From NCBI RefSeq assembly GCF_018499875.1, contig NZ_JAHBAY010000021.1, positions 51,894 to 115,893 on the forward strand: DNA of 64,000 nucleotides, given 5' to 3'. The translations under genes were made by a program, and so were the position numbers. The notes under the pieces are model-generated. The model ran no database searches and had not been told where the DNA came from. It was given only the letters and a program-made list of their open reading frames with translations. Position 1 is the stretch's first letter; each line of letters starts with the position of its first letter. Shown here piece after piece: positions 9,219-21,897 of this stretch. This DNA comes from Kineosporia corallincola (lineage in GTDB: Bacteria > Actinomycetota > Actinomycetes > Actinomycetales > Kineosporiaceae).

Positions 9219-9488
9219 TCAGCGGCGCAGGCCGAGACGCTCGATCAGCGCCCGGTAGCGGGTGATGTCCTTCTTCTGGACGTACTTCAGAAGACGACGA
9301 CGCTGGCCGACCAGCAGCAGCAGGCCACGCCGGCTGTGGTGGTCGTGCTTGTGCTCCTTGAGGTGCTCGGTGAGGTCCTTGATGCGCTGCGTCAGCATCG
9401 CGATCTGGACCTCGGGGGAACCGGTGTCACCCTCGACCGTCGCGTACTCCGCGATGATCTTCTTCTTCGTTTCGGCGTCGAGCGGCAC
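9219..9488 (-). CDS. rpsO: 30S ribosomal protein uS15
   Basis: The 89-residue uS15 binds 16S rRNA at the h20-h22 junction and nucleates the platform of the small subunit. The sequence begins [15 protein letters not shown] and contains the family's [17 protein letters not shown] and [14 protein letters not shown] core (here [18 protein letters not shown]). The GTG at 9488 is preceded by GAGGAGAT; the open frame further upstream has no homology. It lies between ribF and pnp in the standard order. A possible TTGACG -35 element lies at 9597-9602. Confidence 0.98.
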   Translation of the reverse strand: MPLDAETKKKIIAEYATVEGDTGSPEVQIAMLTQRIKDLTEHLKEHKHDHHSRRGLLLLVGQRRRLLKYVQKKDITRYRALIERLGLRR

Positions 9489-9643
9489 TCGATCTCCTCG
9501 TGAATTCGCTGCGCGGCGCCCCGGGGCACATCCACCCGGGCACTCTGGTTCCGCGGCCGATCTAACGGCACCCGCTACGTTAACAGCGCGGCGCCCCGTC
9601 AACCCAATTGAGGGACGACGGCACGCTCCGTACTGATCACCGG

Positions 9644-10657
9644 TCAGGCCGGGGTGTTCACCCCGAGCACCTCCCGGCACCGGGCGACGTCGTCGTTCAT
9701 CTGCTTGATCAGTGCCTCGATCCCGTCGAAACGCAGGGTGGGCCGCAACCGCTCGACGAACTCCACGGCGATCCGCTCGCCGTACAGGTCCAGGTCGTCG
9801 CGGCCGAGCACGTAGGCCTCGACCCGGCGCTGCTCGCCGTCGAAGGTCGGGTTGGTCCCCACCGAGATCGCGGCGGGCAGCCGCTCGCCGGTGTCGTGCT
9901 TCGAGCAGGCCCCCGGCTCACCCGTCTCGCCCGGCCGGACCAGCCAGCCCGCGTAGACGCCGTCGGTGGGCACCGCGCCGATCGCGTCGGTGGTCAGATT
10001 GGCTGTGGGAAAGCCCAGTTCACGGCCGCGATGGTCGCCGTGCACGACCACCCCGGTGACCCGGTGCGGGCGGCCCAGCACGTCGGCCGCGGCGGCCACG
10101 TCACCGGCCACGATCTGTTCCCGCACCAGGGTGGACGACCAGCGCCGGGCCCCCTCGCCGGTGTCCGGGCCCTTCAGGTCGGCCACCTCGTCGACGGTGA
10201 AGTGCAGGTCGGCGCCGAGCTCGCGGAGGGTGTCGATGTCGCCGGCGTTGCGGCGGCCGAAACGGGTGTCCGACCCGACCACCACCTCACGGGCGTGGAG
10301 GGCGTCCACCATCACCTCCTGCACGAACCGGCGCGGGCTCCACTCCGCCAGCTCGGCGGTGAACGGCAGCATCAGCACCGCGTCCAGCCCGGTGTCGGCC
10401 AGCAGCTCCAGCCGGTGCGCGGGGGTGGACAACGGCTGCGGAGCGCGATCGGGATGCAGCACCGCCAGCGGGTGCGGCGCGAAGGTGATGGCCACCGCCT
10501 TCAGGTTCTGACGTCGCGCGGCCTCGACCGTCCGGCTCAGAACGGCGAGATGCCCCCGGTGCACACCATCGAAATTGCCGACGGTCACCGCGGAGGGCCC
10601 GAACCCGGAAGGAACCTCACCGAGGTCCCGCCACACGTGCACCTGGCTCTGTTTCAC
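9644..10657 (-). CDS. ribF: Bifunctional riboflavin kinase / FMN adenylyltransferase
   Basis: RibF turns riboflavin into FMN and then FAD in the cytoplasm. The N-terminal adenylyltransferase domain shows [18 protein letters not shown], the HxGH-type nucleotide-binding motif. The C-terminal kinase domain shows [11 protein letters not shown] and [10 protein letters not shown]. The length is 337 residues from the GTG at 10657, normal for the family. The frame extends to 10747 without homology, and the ribosome-binding site is weak, so the start could shift slightly. It sits between truB and rpsO, as in most actinobacteria. Confidence 0.95.
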   Translation of the reverse strand: MKQSQVHVWRDLGEVPSGFGPSAVTVGNFDGVHRGHLAVLSRTVEAARRQNLKAVAITFAPHPLAVLHPDRAPQPLSTPAHRLELLADTGLDAVLMLPFTAELAEWSPRRFVQEVMVDALHAREVVVGSDTRFGRRNAGDIDTLRELGADLHFTVDEVADLKGPDTGEGARRWSSTLVREQIVAGDVAAAADVLGRPHRVTGVVVHGDHRGRELGFPTANLTTDAIGAVPTDGVYAGWLVRPGETGEPGACSKHDTGERLPAAISVGTNPTFDGEQRRVEAYVLGRDDLDLYGERIAVEFVERLRPTLRFDGIEALIKQMNDDVARCREVLGVNTPA

Positions 10658-10808
10658 GGGACAACTCTGCCAGGTAGGTACTTCAGTTCCACGTTCGGTG
10701 CTCCGATGTGGTGAAATCAGGCCGCTGTCGTGAGAGCAAGGTAACAAGGGCCTTACGCTCAGCGATCATTCAGCGACGAGCAGTTAAACCAAGTCCAGCG
10801 AGGACATC

Positions 10809-10976
10809 ATGGACAGTCAGCGTGTTGCCGGTCGGGCCCCGATGCCCGCACAGCGAATCATCGACATCCACAGCAGCGGTGGCGGCTTCTGCGTCATCTG
10901 CGGAACGGTCTGGCCGTGCGCCCAGGCCGGTAAGCAGACGACGGACGAGAAGGTACTGGTCACCAGTTCTCGCTGA
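10809..10976 (+). CDS. Small cysteine-rich protein (55 aa), CxxC plus WPC
   Basis: A 55-residue frame starts at ATG 10809 after GCGAGGA and ends at TGA 10976. The C-terminal half reads GGGFCVICGTVWPCAQAGK: a CxxC knuckle followed by a third Cys in WPC, a possible metal or redox site. It is the only plus-strand gene in this minus-strand operon stretch and sits exactly in the truB-ribF gap, with its own lower-GC upstream region (about 10720-10800) and a strong hairpin after its stop. I do not recognise a named family. That it is a real gene is inferred from the ribosome-binding site, the terminator and the cysteine pattern. Confidence 0.6.
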   Translation: MDSQRVAGRAPMPAQRIIDIHSSGGGFCVICGTVWPCAQAGKQTTDEKVLVTSSR

Positions 10977-10992
10977 GTCGTCCCGTGCCGGG

Positions 10993-11024
10993 TGACCGGT
11001 GCCGGGCGAGCCCGGCGCCGGTCA
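10993..11024. terminator. Bidirectional hairpin between the small gene and truB
   Basis: TGACCGGTGCCGGG (10993-11006) pairs with CCCGGCGCCGGTCA (11011-11024) around a CGAG tetraloop. One pair is a G-U or mismatch, depending on strand. The stem includes the truB stop codon and lies 16 nt after the small plus-strand gene. Confidence 0.7.
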
Positions 11025-11918
11025 TCCGGTGAGGACGACGAGAGGCCGCGCGGTCAGCCCGGCGTCGGCGATCAGCGCCACCAGGTTCCCGTCCGGGGCG
11101 AACGCCGCCACCGGGCCGGGCCCCAGCTCGCTCGCCTCCAGCCGTTGCCCGTGGGCCAGGCGACGCGCCTCGTCCTCGGTCAGGTCCCGGCCGGTGAACG
11201 CGGCCCGGGCGGCGTCGGCGATCGGCAGGATGCCGAACGACTCCTCCAGCTCCGGCAGCGTGCGTGCACCGTCGAGGCGGTAGGGACCGACCCGGGTGCG
11301 CCGCAGCGCGGTCAGGTGCCCGGCACTTCCCAGGCTCTGACCGAGATCCCGCGCCAGGGCCCGGATGTAGGTGCCGGACGAGCAGACCACGTCCACGTCC
11401 ACGTCGAGCACCGGCGTGCCCTCGTGCTCGGCCGGTCGCACCGCGAGCACGTCGAGGGCCACGGTCACCGGACGGGCCTCGAGCTTCACGTCCTCGCCCT
11501 CACGCACCCGGGCGTAGGCGCGCTTGCCGTCCTTCTTGATCGCGCTGACCGAACTGGGCACCTGCTGGATGTTGCCGCGCAGGAACTCCGCGGCGGCGTC
11601 CACGGCCTCCCGGGTCAGCGGCTCCTGGCCGGGGGCCGAGGAGACCTCGCCCTCGGCGTCGTCGGTGACGGTGCCGACGCCCAGGCGCATCGTGGCCGAG
11701 TAGGCCTTGTCCGCGCCGATCAGGTAGGTCAGCAGCCGGGTCGCCCGCTCCACCCCGATCACCAGCACACCGGTGGCCATCGGGTCGAGGGTGCCGGCGT
11801 GGCCGACCCGTCGGGTACCGGCCAGCCGGCGGATCCGGGAGACCACGTCGTGCGAGGTCATCCCGGCCGGTTTGTCCACGATCACCAGGCCGCTGGGACC
11901 CGGCTCACGGGACTTCAC
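11022..11918 (-). CDS. truB: tRNA pseudouridine-55 synthase
   Basis: TruB isomerises U55 in the T-loop of tRNAs. The 298-residue protein shows the N-terminal [17 protein letters not shown] and [18 protein letters not shown], where Asp45 of GTLDP is the catalytic nucleophile. The C-terminal extension is of the actinobacterial type, ending in a PUA-like fold. Its GTG start overlaps the rbfA stop in a GTGA, so the genes are translationally coupled. It ends the infB-ylxP-rbfA-truB run. Confidence 0.97.
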   Translation of the reverse strand: MKSREPGPSGLVIVDKPAGMTSHDVVSRIRRLAGTRRVGHAGTLDPMATGVLVIGVERATRLLTYLIGADKAYSATMRLGVGTVTDDAEGEVSSAPGQEPLTREAVDAAAEFLRGNIQQVPSSVSAIKKDGKRAYARVREGEDVKLEARPVTVALDVLAVRPAEHEGTPVLDVDVDVVCSSGTYIRALARDLGQSLGSAGHLTALRRTRVGPYRLDGARTLPELEESFGILPIADAARAAFTGRDLTEDEARRLAHGQRLEASELGPGPVAAFAPDGNLVALIADAGLTARPLVVLTG

Positions 11919-12367
11919 TCGTCGTCGTCCTCGTCGTCGTCCTGCGCCACCACGGGCTTCTTGTACGGGTCGGCGTCACCGGCGTACGTGGCGCCGCTGG
12001 CCAGGGCCGCCACCTCGGCGTCCCGCGCGTGCGCCTTGCTCAGCAGCTCGTTCATCTGCGCCGCCGACTCCGGCAGCGCGTCGGCGATGAACTCCAGGGT
12101 CGGCGTGAGCCGGATCCCGGTGCGCTTGCCCACCTCTGACCGCAGCACGCCCTTGGCGCTCTCCAGCGCGGCGGCGGTGGAGGCACGCTCCTCGTCGTCG
12201 CCGAACACGGTGTAGAAGACCGTGGCGTGCTGGAGGTCACCCGTGACCCGGGCGTCCGTGACGGTGATGAAGCCCAGCCGCGGATCCTTGATCCGCTTCT
12301 CCAGGGCCTCGGCCACCACCTCGCGCACCCGGTCGGCCAGCTTGCGAGCCCGTGCAGTGTCGGTCAT
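11915..12367 (-). CDS. rbfA: 30S ribosome-binding factor A
   Basis: RbfA is a late assembly factor of the 30S subunit acting near the 5' end of 16S rRNA. The 150 residues form the usual KH-like domain: [20 protein letters not shown], then [20 protein letters not shown] and [17 protein letters not shown]. The C-terminal tail is strikingly acidic (QDDDEDDDE), as often seen in actinobacterial RbfA. It follows ylxP by 16 nt and overlaps truB by 4 nt. Confidence 0.96.
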   Translation of the reverse strand: MTDTARARKLADRVREVVAEALEKRIKDPRLGFITVTDARVTGDLQHATVFYTVFGDDEERASTAAALESAKGVLRSEVGKRTGIRLTPTLEFIADALPESAAQMNELLSKAHARDAEVAALASGATYAGDADPYKKPVVAQDDDEDDDE

Positions 12368-12383
12368 CGTTCAGTCCCGCTCA

Positions 12384-12683
12384 TCAGTCGTCGTCGGTGT
12401 CGCTCCACACCCGCAGACGGGCGGAGAGCACTTGTAGTTCGGGCCGGCCCGCCACCAGGCGCTCGCAGGACTCGAGCACCTCACGGCACTGGCCGGCCTC
12501 GGAAGAGACCAGGGCGACGCCGATCTCGGCACGCCGGTGCAGGTTGGCCTCGCCGGTCTCGGCGGCGTGCACCTCGAACTTGCGGCGTAGTTCGGCCACG
12601 ACCGGCTTGATCACCGACCGCTTCTCCTTGAGCGAGTGCACGTCGCCCAGCAGCAGGTCCAGGGTCAGCGAACCGACGTACAC
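12384..12683 (-). CDS. ylxP: YlxP-like DUF503 protein
   Basis: This 99-residue protein begins MYVGSLTLDLLLGDVHSLKEK and contains RRKFEVHAAETGEANLHRRA, diagnostic of the DUF503/YlxP family. It is always found between infB and rbfA in Firmicutes and Actinobacteria. A role in ribosome assembly has been suggested from that context, but none is firmly established. The fold is a small ferredoxin-like alpha/beta domain. It begins 76 nt after the infB stop. Confidence 0.9.
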   Translation of the reverse strand: MYVGSLTLDLLLGDVHSLKEKRSVIKPVVAELRRKFEVHAAETGEANLHRRAEIGVALVSSEAGQCREVLESCERLVAGRPELQVLSARLRVWSDTDDD

Positions 12684-12759
12684 GGCACCTCCACGTCATC
12701 GCCCTCGGCGCAGGCCGGACGGCGGGCCCCGAAGGACCCGCCGTCCGTGTTCAGCGTGC

Positions 12760-15879
<3,120 letters not shown>

Positions 15880-15967
15880 ATCTCTCCTGTCTCGGCCCGA
15901 GCCAGGAGGAGGCAACGGACCGTCGTTACGGTGAAGGGGTGCTCATCGGAGCGCGCTCATCGGGTGC

Positions 15968-16357
15968 TCACAGCGCCGAACCCGCCTTGTGGATGCTGCT
16001 CATAGCGTTGGACCCGCTTCCAGTGGAGGACACTTCTGATACCTGTGCTGTCAGGAACTCCCTGACCTGGGCCGCGTCGAGCGGCCCCCCACGGCGCAGG
16101 GCCCGGGGGAACGCCCTGCGGCGTTCAGCGAGTTCAAGACAGCTCAGCACGGGGTGCAACGAGGCACCCCTGCCAGACAGCTTATGGCCCGGGTCGGGGA
16201 CGACGCACCACTTGGCGCCGACCTCCGCTGCGACCACTCGCAACAGGTCGGACCGATTGTCCCGTCCACGACACCCCACGCACGTGCGAATCGGCCCCTG
16301 ACGGGGTGGATTCGACGGCTCGGGATTCGTGGCCGTGTCACCGGCCTTCGAAATCAT
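15968..16357 (-). CDS. ylxR: YlxR-family RNA-binding protein (DUF448)
   Basis: The core GPIRTCVGCRGRDNRSDLLR and the later GRGASLHPVLSCLE are the YlxR signature, a small basic protein with a GRGA(Y/S)-type motif. Members sit between nusA and infB, and RNase P interaction or transcriptional roles have been proposed. The start is uncertain. The ATG at 16357 gives 129 residues and does not overlap nusA, while a GTG at 16411 would overlap the nusA stop by 8 bp. I prefer 16357, but neither has a clean ribosome-binding site. Confidence 0.85.
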   Translation of the reverse strand: MISKAGDTATNPEPSNPPRQGPIRTCVGCRGRDNRSDLLRVVAAEVGAKWCVVPDPGHKLSGRGASLHPVLSCLELAERRRAFPRALRRGGPLDAAQVREFLTAQVSEVSSTGSGSNAMSSIHKAGSAL

Positions 16358-16403
16358 AGCCCCGGATCCGGCGCGTTTGTTCCCAGGGTCGGCCAAGGCG
16401 TGC

Positions 16404-17417
16404 TCAGACACTCCCCGGACCGGACTGCGTGGCGGGCGCGTCGGGGCCGCTGGAGTCGGTGTCGGAACGGATGTCGATACGCCATCCGGTGAGCTTGGCG
16501 GCAAGGCGCGCGTTCTGCCCCTCCTTGCCGATCGCCAGGGACAGCTGGTAGTCCGGCACGATCACCCGGGCGGAGCGCGCGTCCAGGTCCAGGACCTGCA
16601 CCGATGACACCCGGGCAGGCGACAGGGCGCTGGCCACGAACGTCTGCGGATCGTCGTCGTAGTCGACGATGTCGATCTTCTCGCCGCGCAGCTCGGTCAT
16701 CACCGCGCGCACCCGCTGGCCCATCGGCCCGATGCACGCGCCCTTGGCGTTCACCCCGGCCACGGTGGCCCGCACCGCGACCTTGGAACGGTGACCGGCC
16801 TCACGTGCCAGGGCCGCGATCTCGACGGTTCCGTCGGCGACCTCGGGCACCTCCAGCGCGAAGAGCTTGCGCACCAGATTGGGGTGCGTGCGCGACAGGG
16901 TGATGGACGGGCCCTTGAGGCCCTTGCGCACACCCACCACGTAGCAGCGCAGCCGGGTGCCGTGCGGGTAGCTCTCCCCCGGCACCTGCTCGGCCGGCGG
17001 CAGCACGGCCTCGATCGTGCCCAGGTCGACGTGCACCATGCGCGGGTCGGAGCTCTGCTGCACGATGCCGGAGATGATGTCGCCCTCGCGGCCGCGGAAC
17101 TCGCCGAGCACCTGCTCGTCCTCGGCGTCCCGCAGACGCTGGAGGATGGTCTGCCGGGCGGTGGTCGCGGCGATCCGGCCGAAACCCTCGGGCGTGTCGT
17201 CCCACTCGCGCCGGATCGCGCCGGTCTCGTCCAGCTCGCGGGCCCACACGGTGACGTGCCCGTTCCTGCGGTCGAGTTCCACCCGGGCGTGCTGCTGCGC
17301 GCCCTCGGTGCGGTTGTAGGCCTGGAGCAGAGCCGTCTCGATGGTCTGCACCAGGGTGTTGAGCGGGATTTCCTTCTCGCGCTCGATCGCGCGCAGGGCC
17401 GCCAGGTCGATGTCCAT
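16404..17417 (-). CDS. nusA: Transcription termination/antitermination factor NusA
   Basis: NusA binds RNA polymerase and nascent RNA, modulating pausing, termination and antitermination. The 337 residues hold the N-terminal polymerase-binding domain ([18 protein letters not shown]), an S1 domain ([20 protein letters not shown]) and tandem KH domains ([40 protein letters not shown]). It lacks the proteobacterial C-terminal acidic repeats, as is normal for actinobacteria. It begins 10 nt after rimP. Confidence 0.97.
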   Translation of the reverse strand: MDIDLAALRAIEREKEIPLNTLVQTIETALLQAYNRTEGAQQHARVELDRRNGHVTVWARELDETGAIRREWDDTPEGFGRIAATTARQTILQRLRDAEDEQVLGEFRGREGDIISGIVQQSSDPRMVHVDLGTIEAVLPPAEQVPGESYPHGTRLRCYVVGVRKGLKGPSITLSRTHPNLVRKLFALEVPEVADGTVEIAALAREAGHRSKVAVRATVAGVNAKGACIGPMGQRVRAVMTELRGEKIDIVDYDDDPQTFVASALSPARVSSVQVLDLDARSARVIVPDYQLSLAIGKEGQNARLAAKLTGWRIDIRSDTDSSGPDAPATQSGPGSV

Positions 17418-17427
17418 CCGTCAGCCC

Positions 17428-17961
17428 CTAGTTCTCGTCTTCGTCATCGTCGTCCGCCTCGAGCTCGTCGAGGTCGGCGAAGTCGTCGGGGTGCCCGAAC
17501 TCCAGTTCGATCCGGCCGCCGGTGATCTGCTCCCACGGCACGGTGCGCTCGCCGTCCAGCTCGATGCCGGCGTCGGTGACGTCGGTCAGGCGGCCGGTCT
17601 GCTCGCTCGCCCCGGCGGGGGCCAGGGTGCGCACCAGCCGGCGCCGGGCGCGCATCCAGTGCCGGCGCTCGGTCAGCGGGCGGGTGGCCCCGGGGGAACT
17701 GATCTCCAGCACGTAGGGCGTACCACCCATCACGTTGCTGGAGTCCAGTGCCTCGGAGATCGCCTGCGAGGCGACGGCGACGGATTCCATCGGGACGCCG
17801 CCGAGTTCGGTCTCCGGAAGATCCACGGTCACGCGCAGCACGCGGCGCTTGCCTGCGGGGGTGATGGTGACGTTCTCGACCACCAGCCCGGCTTCGGCTG
17901 CCAGCGGTTCCGCCAGGGCACGTACGCCGTCGGCGGCCTGATGCTGGGAGGACGCACTCAT
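17428..17961 (-). CDS. rimP: Ribosome maturation factor RimP
   Basis: RimP is needed for maturation of the 30S subunit. The ATG at 17961 follows GAGGAGGT at 6-7 nt and gives 177 residues. The N-terminal VRALAEPLAAEAGLVVENVT and the PYVLEISSPGATRPLTERRH element, the most conserved part of the family, are present. The C-terminus is very acidic (ELEADDDDEDEN). It heads the rimP-nusA-ylxR-infB operon. The leader contains an 8-bp palindromic stem, GGCGCGCC at 18000-18007 with 18014-18021. Confidence 0.95.
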   Translation of the reverse strand: MSASSQHQAADGVRALAEPLAAEAGLVVENVTITPAGKRRVLRVTVDLPETELGGVPMESVAVASQAISEALDSSNVMGGTPYVLEISSPGATRPLTERRHWMRARRRLVRTLAPAGASEQTGRLTDVTDAGIELDGERTVPWEQITGGRIELEFGHPDDFADLDELEADDDDEDEN

Positions 17962-18152
17962 GCCGACCTCCTCGATATTGGGTTGGAAACACCTTGACAG
18001 GCGCGCCGGTGGCGGCGCGCCGACGGACAACCATACCGGCACCTGAGGCCTCTTCCGGACGCGATGCCGGATGTCAAGGCTTGCCCGGTTTCAGGGCCTG
18101 CGCACAGCTGTGGGGCGCGTGTTCACCGTCTGGCTCGTGCAATGATCGGCGC

Positions 18153-19475
18153 GTGCTGAGGCCCGACACACAGATGTTCCGTGCAGACCCCGGACGGCGG
18201 GCCTTTCTCGCCCTCGGCACCCTGGCCTTCGCCGGCGCCGGATTAGCCACTCTGACAGGCTGTTCCACGTTCGGCGGCACCGCCAGCGCAGCCGAGGGCA
18301 GCAGCACCGACACGGCCCGGGAGGAGGCCGCGGTCACCGCCGCGGTCGCCCTGGTCCAGAGCCTGCACACCGGCGCCTCCACGCTGGCCTCGGGCGTCCT
18401 GCCCAGCGGGGCCACCCTGCGGATCCCGGGTGCCACGGCAAGGCTGCTCACCACGTTCACCACGATCCACGCGGCCCAGCTGGAGTCGCTGGGCTCGCCG
18501 GTCGCCGACCCGTCCGCGAGCGCGTCGGCCGGGGCGAGCGCGTCCGCGGGGACGACGGACGGCACGGGCACGAGCGGCACGGGCACGAGCGGCACGGGCA
18601 CGAGCGGCACGGGCACGAGCGGCACGGCCGGTTCGAGCGGTTCGGCGGGGACGGGTGACGCCGCTGAGATCAAGTCGCTCGCCGGGCTGGTCACGGCGGA
18701 ATGGGTGACGGCGCGCAGGCTGCTGCGTGATGCGGCCGGGCTGAGTCCCGAGTTCGCTCTTCTGCTGTACCGGATCGCGGCCTCCTGCGCGGCAAATGCG
18801 GACCTGCTCCGCTCCGCCGTGGGCGGTAAGGCCCTGGGCACCCTGAAGCCCGCCGCCGCCGAGACGACCGGCACGACCAGCACCGACACGGCCACCGGAG
18901 CCGGGACCGGCGCGGACACCGGCACGGACGCAGGGACGAGCACAGGCAACGGGACCAGCACGGGTAGCACCGCGACCGGCACAGACGCCGGCCCGGACAC
19001 CAGCACCGACACCAGCACCGGGACGGGCACGGACTCCAGCAGCACCCCCACACCGACCACCACCCTGGCCAGTGCCGAGATCAGCGCGCTCAACCGTCTG
19101 CTGGCCGGTGAGCACGCCGCGTTCTACGCCTATCCGCTGGTGGTCGCACACATCGACAAGGCCCGCCAGGAGGTCGCGAGCACACTCTGGGAGGCCCACC
19201 GCCAGGAGCGCGACCAGCTCGAGCGCCTGCTGCTGGCGGCCGGCGAGAACCCGGTCGAGGCGGGTGCCGCCTACGAGGTGACCACCCCGGCGAGCGCGGC
19301 GAAGGCGGCATCGCTGGCGGCGAGGATCGAGCGGCGGCTGGCCGGGCTGGCCGTCGACGTGATCGCGGTGGCGGACGACGCCACGGCCGGATCCACCGCG
19401 GCCGATCTGCTGGTGGCCTGCACCCGCCGCCAGGCCGCCTGGACCAGCAAGCCGGTCGCCCAGCCCGGCACCTGA
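18153..19475 (+). CDS. Tat-type lipoprotein with a ferritin-like DUF4439 domain split by low-complexity linkers
   Basis: From the GTG at 18153 (ATG 18174 is an alternative) the protein has 440 residues. A twin-arginine GRRAFLALG leads into a lipobox LTGC (Cys37), so it should be an exported lipoprotein. The C-terminal 130 residues (LNRLLAGEHAAFYAYPLV... RQEVASTLWEAHRQERDQLE) match the ferritin-like DUF4439 domain, with Glu/His residues spaced as in a four-helix bundle. Two Thr/Gly/Ser-rich linkers separate it from an earlier helical segment. It is divergent from rimP, where a DUF4439 gene is often found in actinobacteria. Function unknown. Confidence 0.8.
   Translation: MLRPDTQMFRADPGRRAFLALGTLAFAGAGLATLTGCSTFGGTASAAEGSSTDTAREEAAVTAAVALVQSLHTGASTLASGVLPSGATLRIPGATARLLTTFTTIHAAQLESLGSPVADPSASASAGASASAGTTDGTGTSGTGTSGTGTSGTGTSGTAGSSGSAGTGDAAEIKSLAGLVTAEWVTARRLLRDAAGLSPEFALLLYRIAASCAANADLLRSAVGGKALGTLKPAAAETTGTTSTDTATGAGTGADTGTDAGTSTGNGTSTGSTATGTDAGPDTSTDTSTGTGTDSSSTPTPTTTLASAEISALNRLLAGEHAAFYAYPLVVAHIDKARQEVASTLWEAHRQERDQLERLLLAAGENPVEAGAAYEVTTPASAAKAASLAARIERRLAGLAVDVIAVADDATAGSTAADLLVACTRRQAAWTSKPVAQPGT
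18561..18620 (+). repeat. Four tandem 15-bp repeats encoding GTGTS
   Basis: GGCACGGGCACGAGC occurs four times head to tail without a mismatch, inside the first linker of the DUF4439 lipoprotein. The unit length keeps the frame, so copy number can change linker length without breaking the gene. Confidence 0.9.
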
Positions 19476-19561
19476 CCGGGCCCTGCCCGACTCCGCCCTG
19501 CCTGAGACGCCCTGTCGGGAAGCGTCCTGCCCGGAACCGCCGGCCGGCCCGGCCCGCGCTG

Positions 19562-19987
19562 CTACCCGCCCGGGCTCAGCGAGGCCAGCACCGTGAGCAG
19601 CGCCCGCGCGTAGGCCGACTCGGCGTCGGAGTCGGCCTCCCGCACGGTCCGGGTGTTCTCGTCGTCCCCCAGTTGGAGGGTGACCGCGAACCCGCCGGTG
19701 ACGCTCTCCAGCGCGACGAAACGATCACCCAGCAGCTCACGCAACTGGGTCTCGCGTGGCATCCAGAGCACCTGGCGCTGCTCCAGCGAGTCGAGCGCCC
19801 ACTCGGTGGTGCCGTTGAAACCGATCACCTGGCCGCCCGGGGTGTCGTGGATCTCGACGACCATGTGGCTGACCACGAAGACCTCGTCGTCCATGCCCCG
19901 GTCGGGCAGTACGAACCGGTCCCCGGGCAGGGGGTTCCAGGCCAGACCGGCCTCGCGCAGTCGCCGGGCCAGACCGAGATCGAGCAT
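19562..19987 (-). CDS. Conserved actinobacterial protein of unknown function (141 aa)
   Basis: The protein begins MLDLGLARRLREAGLAWNPL and has the conserved stretches GDRFVLPDRGMDDEVFVVS and FNGTTEWALDSLE. It looks soluble, with no signal peptide or transmembrane segment. Similar proteins lie beside proS in many actinomycetes and are sometimes labelled 'pilus assembly protein CpaE'; I see no CpaE ATPase motif, so that name is not justified. It starts 22 nt after the proS stop on the same strand and is probably co-transcribed. Confidence 0.7.
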   Translation of the reverse strand: MLDLGLARRLREAGLAWNPLPGDRFVLPDRGMDDEVFVVSHMVVEIHDTPGGQVIGFNGTTEWALDSLEQRQVLWMPRETQLRELLGDRFVALESVTGGFAVTLQLGDDENTRTVREADSDAESAYARALLTVLASLSPGG

Positions 19988-20009
19988 GGAACCCCACCTA
20001 CCTCGTCAG

Positions 20010-21791
20010 CTACGCACCGATCGCTGCCACCACGTGCTTCACAGCCTCGCCCACCGGAAGGGTCTCGGTCGAGCCGCTCCGGCGATCGGTGAACTCGATC
20101 ACGCCGTCGGCCAGCTTCTGGCCCACCACGAGGATCGAGGGGACGCCGATCAGGTCGGCGTCCTTGAACTTGATCCCGGGTGACACCTTGCCGCGGTCGT
20201 CGAACAGCACCCGCACACCGGCCGCCTCCAGCTCGAGCGCCAGCTTCTCGGCCGCCTCGAACACCGCGGCGTCTTTGGTGGCCTTGCCCTGCGCCACCAG
20301 ATGCACGTCGGCCGGGGCCACCTCACGGGGCCAGCACAGGCCCTTCTCGTCCCACGACGCCTCGGCGATCGCGGCCAGCGCCCGGCTGACGCCGATGCCG
20401 TAGGAGCCCATGGTGACCGTGACCAGCTTGCCGTTCTGGTCGAGCACCTTCAGCCCGAGCGCCTCGGCGTACTTGCGGCCCAGCTGGAAGATGTGGCCGA
20501 TCTCCAGACCCCTTGCCAGCGTGAGCTTTCCGTCGCCGCCCTCGCTCGCGCAGACCGGGCAGTCGTCGCCCTCGACCACGTTGGCGGCCTCGATCGTGCC
20601 GTCGGCGGTGAAGTCGCGCCCGGCCACCAGGTCGAACACGTGCTTGCCGGGCTGGTTGGCACCGGTGATCCAGGCCGTGCCCTCGGCCACGCGGGGGTCG
20701 AGCAGGTAGCGGATGCCGGTCTCCGACCCGTCACCCAGCACCTGCGGGCCGATGTAGCCCTTGACCAGACCGGGGTGCTTGGCGAAGTCGGCCGCCTCGA
20801 AGGGCTCGATCTCGGCCGGGGCCACGGACGCCTCGAGCCGCTTGGTGTCCACCTCGCGGTCACCGGGCACGCCGATGATCAGCGGCTCGCGCTCGCCGGT
20901 GGGGTGCACCAGGGTCACGACGACGTTCTTCAGGGTGTCGGCCGCGGTGAACGAGCGGCCGGGGAACATCGCGTTGGCCGCGGCCACGAGGGACTCGATG
21001 GTCGGGGTGTCGGGGGTGTCCTCGATGTGCGCCTCGGGCAGCCCTTCGAGCGGAATGCTGGACGGCACGGGCGTGACGACGGCCTCGGCGTTGGCCGAGT
21101 AGTGCCCGGTGGTGCAGCGGACGAAGGTGTCCTCACCGATCTCGGTGGGGTGCAGGAACTCCTCGCTGCGGCTGCCGCCCATCGCGCCGGAGGTGGCCGA
21201 CACGATCTCGAAGTCCAGGCCGAGGCGGCTGAACGTCTTGATGTAGGCCTCGCGGTGCTTCTGGTACGAGGCGTCCAGCCCGGCGTCGTCGACGTCGAAC
21301 GAGTAGCTGTCTTTCATCACGAACTCGCGGCCGCGCAGCAGGCCCGCGCGGGGACGCGCCTCGTCGCGGTACTTGGTCTGGATCTGGTACAGCGCGACCG
21401 GCAGGTCTTTGTACGACGAGTACAGGTCTTTCACCAGGAGCGTGAACATCTCCTCGTGGGTCGGCCCGAGCAGCATGTCGTTGCCCCGGCGGTCCTTCAG
21501 CCGGAACAGGTTGTCGCCGTACTCGGTCCAGCGGTTCGTGGCCTCGTAGGGCTCACGGGGCAGCAGGGCCGGGAAGTGCACCTCCTGGAACCCGGCGGCG
21601 TCCATCTCCTCCCGGACGATGCGCTCGACGTTCTGGTAGACGCGGTAGCCCAGGGGCAGCCAGGAGTAGATACCGGGGGCCGCACGGCGCACGTAGCCGG
21701 CGCGGACCAGCAACCGGTGGCCCGGCACCTCGGCGTCCGCCGGGTCCTCGCGAAGGGTTCGCAGGAACAGCGACGACATCCGAAGCAACAC
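20010..21791 (-). CDS. proS: Prolyl-tRNA synthetase (bacterial type)
   Basis: ProRS charges tRNA-Pro in the cytoplasm. The 593-residue, class II enzyme begins with GTG at 21791, with AGGAGG about 10 nt upstream. It has the motif-1 region [19 protein letters not shown], motif 2 around [20 protein letters not shown] and motif 3 near [15 protein letters not shown] YbaK-like editing insertion of about 180 residues ([20 protein letters not shown]...) between motifs 2 and 3 marks the bacterial, E. coli-like type. Confidence 0.97.
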   Translation of the reverse strand: MLLRMSSLFLRTLREDPADAEVPGHRLLVRAGYVRRAAPGIYSWLPLGYRVYQNVERIVREEMDAAGFQEVHFPALLPREPYEATNRWTEYGDNLFRLKDRRGNDMLLGPTHEEMFTLLVKDLYSSYKDLPVALYQIQTKYRDEARPRAGLLRGREFVMKDSYSFDVDDAGLDASYQKHREAYIKTFSRLGLDFEIVSATSGAMGGSRSEEFLHPTEIGEDTFVRCTTGHYSANAEAVVTPVPSSIPLEGLPEAHIEDTPDTPTIESLVAAANAMFPGRSFTAADTLKNVVVTLVHPTGEREPLIIGVPGDREVDTKRLEASVAPAEIEPFEAADFAKHPGLVKGYIGPQVLGDGSETGIRYLLDPRVAEGTAWITGANQPGKHVFDLVAGRDFTADGTIEAANVVEGDDCPVCASEGGDGKLTLARGLEIGHIFQLGRKYAEALGLKVLDQNGKLVTVTMGSYGIGVSRALAAIAEASWDEKGLCWPREVAPADVHLVAQGKATKDAAVFEAAEKLALELEAAGVRVLFDDRGKVSPGIKFKDADLIGVPSILVVGQKLADGVIEFTDRRSGSTETLPVGEAVKHVVAAIGA

Positions 21792-21897
21792 GTTGACTCA
21801 TCCTCCTGATGTGGATCAAGCTCGACACTCGAGCGTAGTCCTTCACCCGTGATGATCTGGCCACCGGCCACGGGACGACCAGTGCTTTTCGTCGTCC

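Noticed and set aside
18072..18077. TTGACA on the minus strand as -35 of the rimP operon
   Set aside because: The only good -10 (TATGGT, reverse of 18030-18035) is 36 bp away, too far for one promoter. No pair could be supported.
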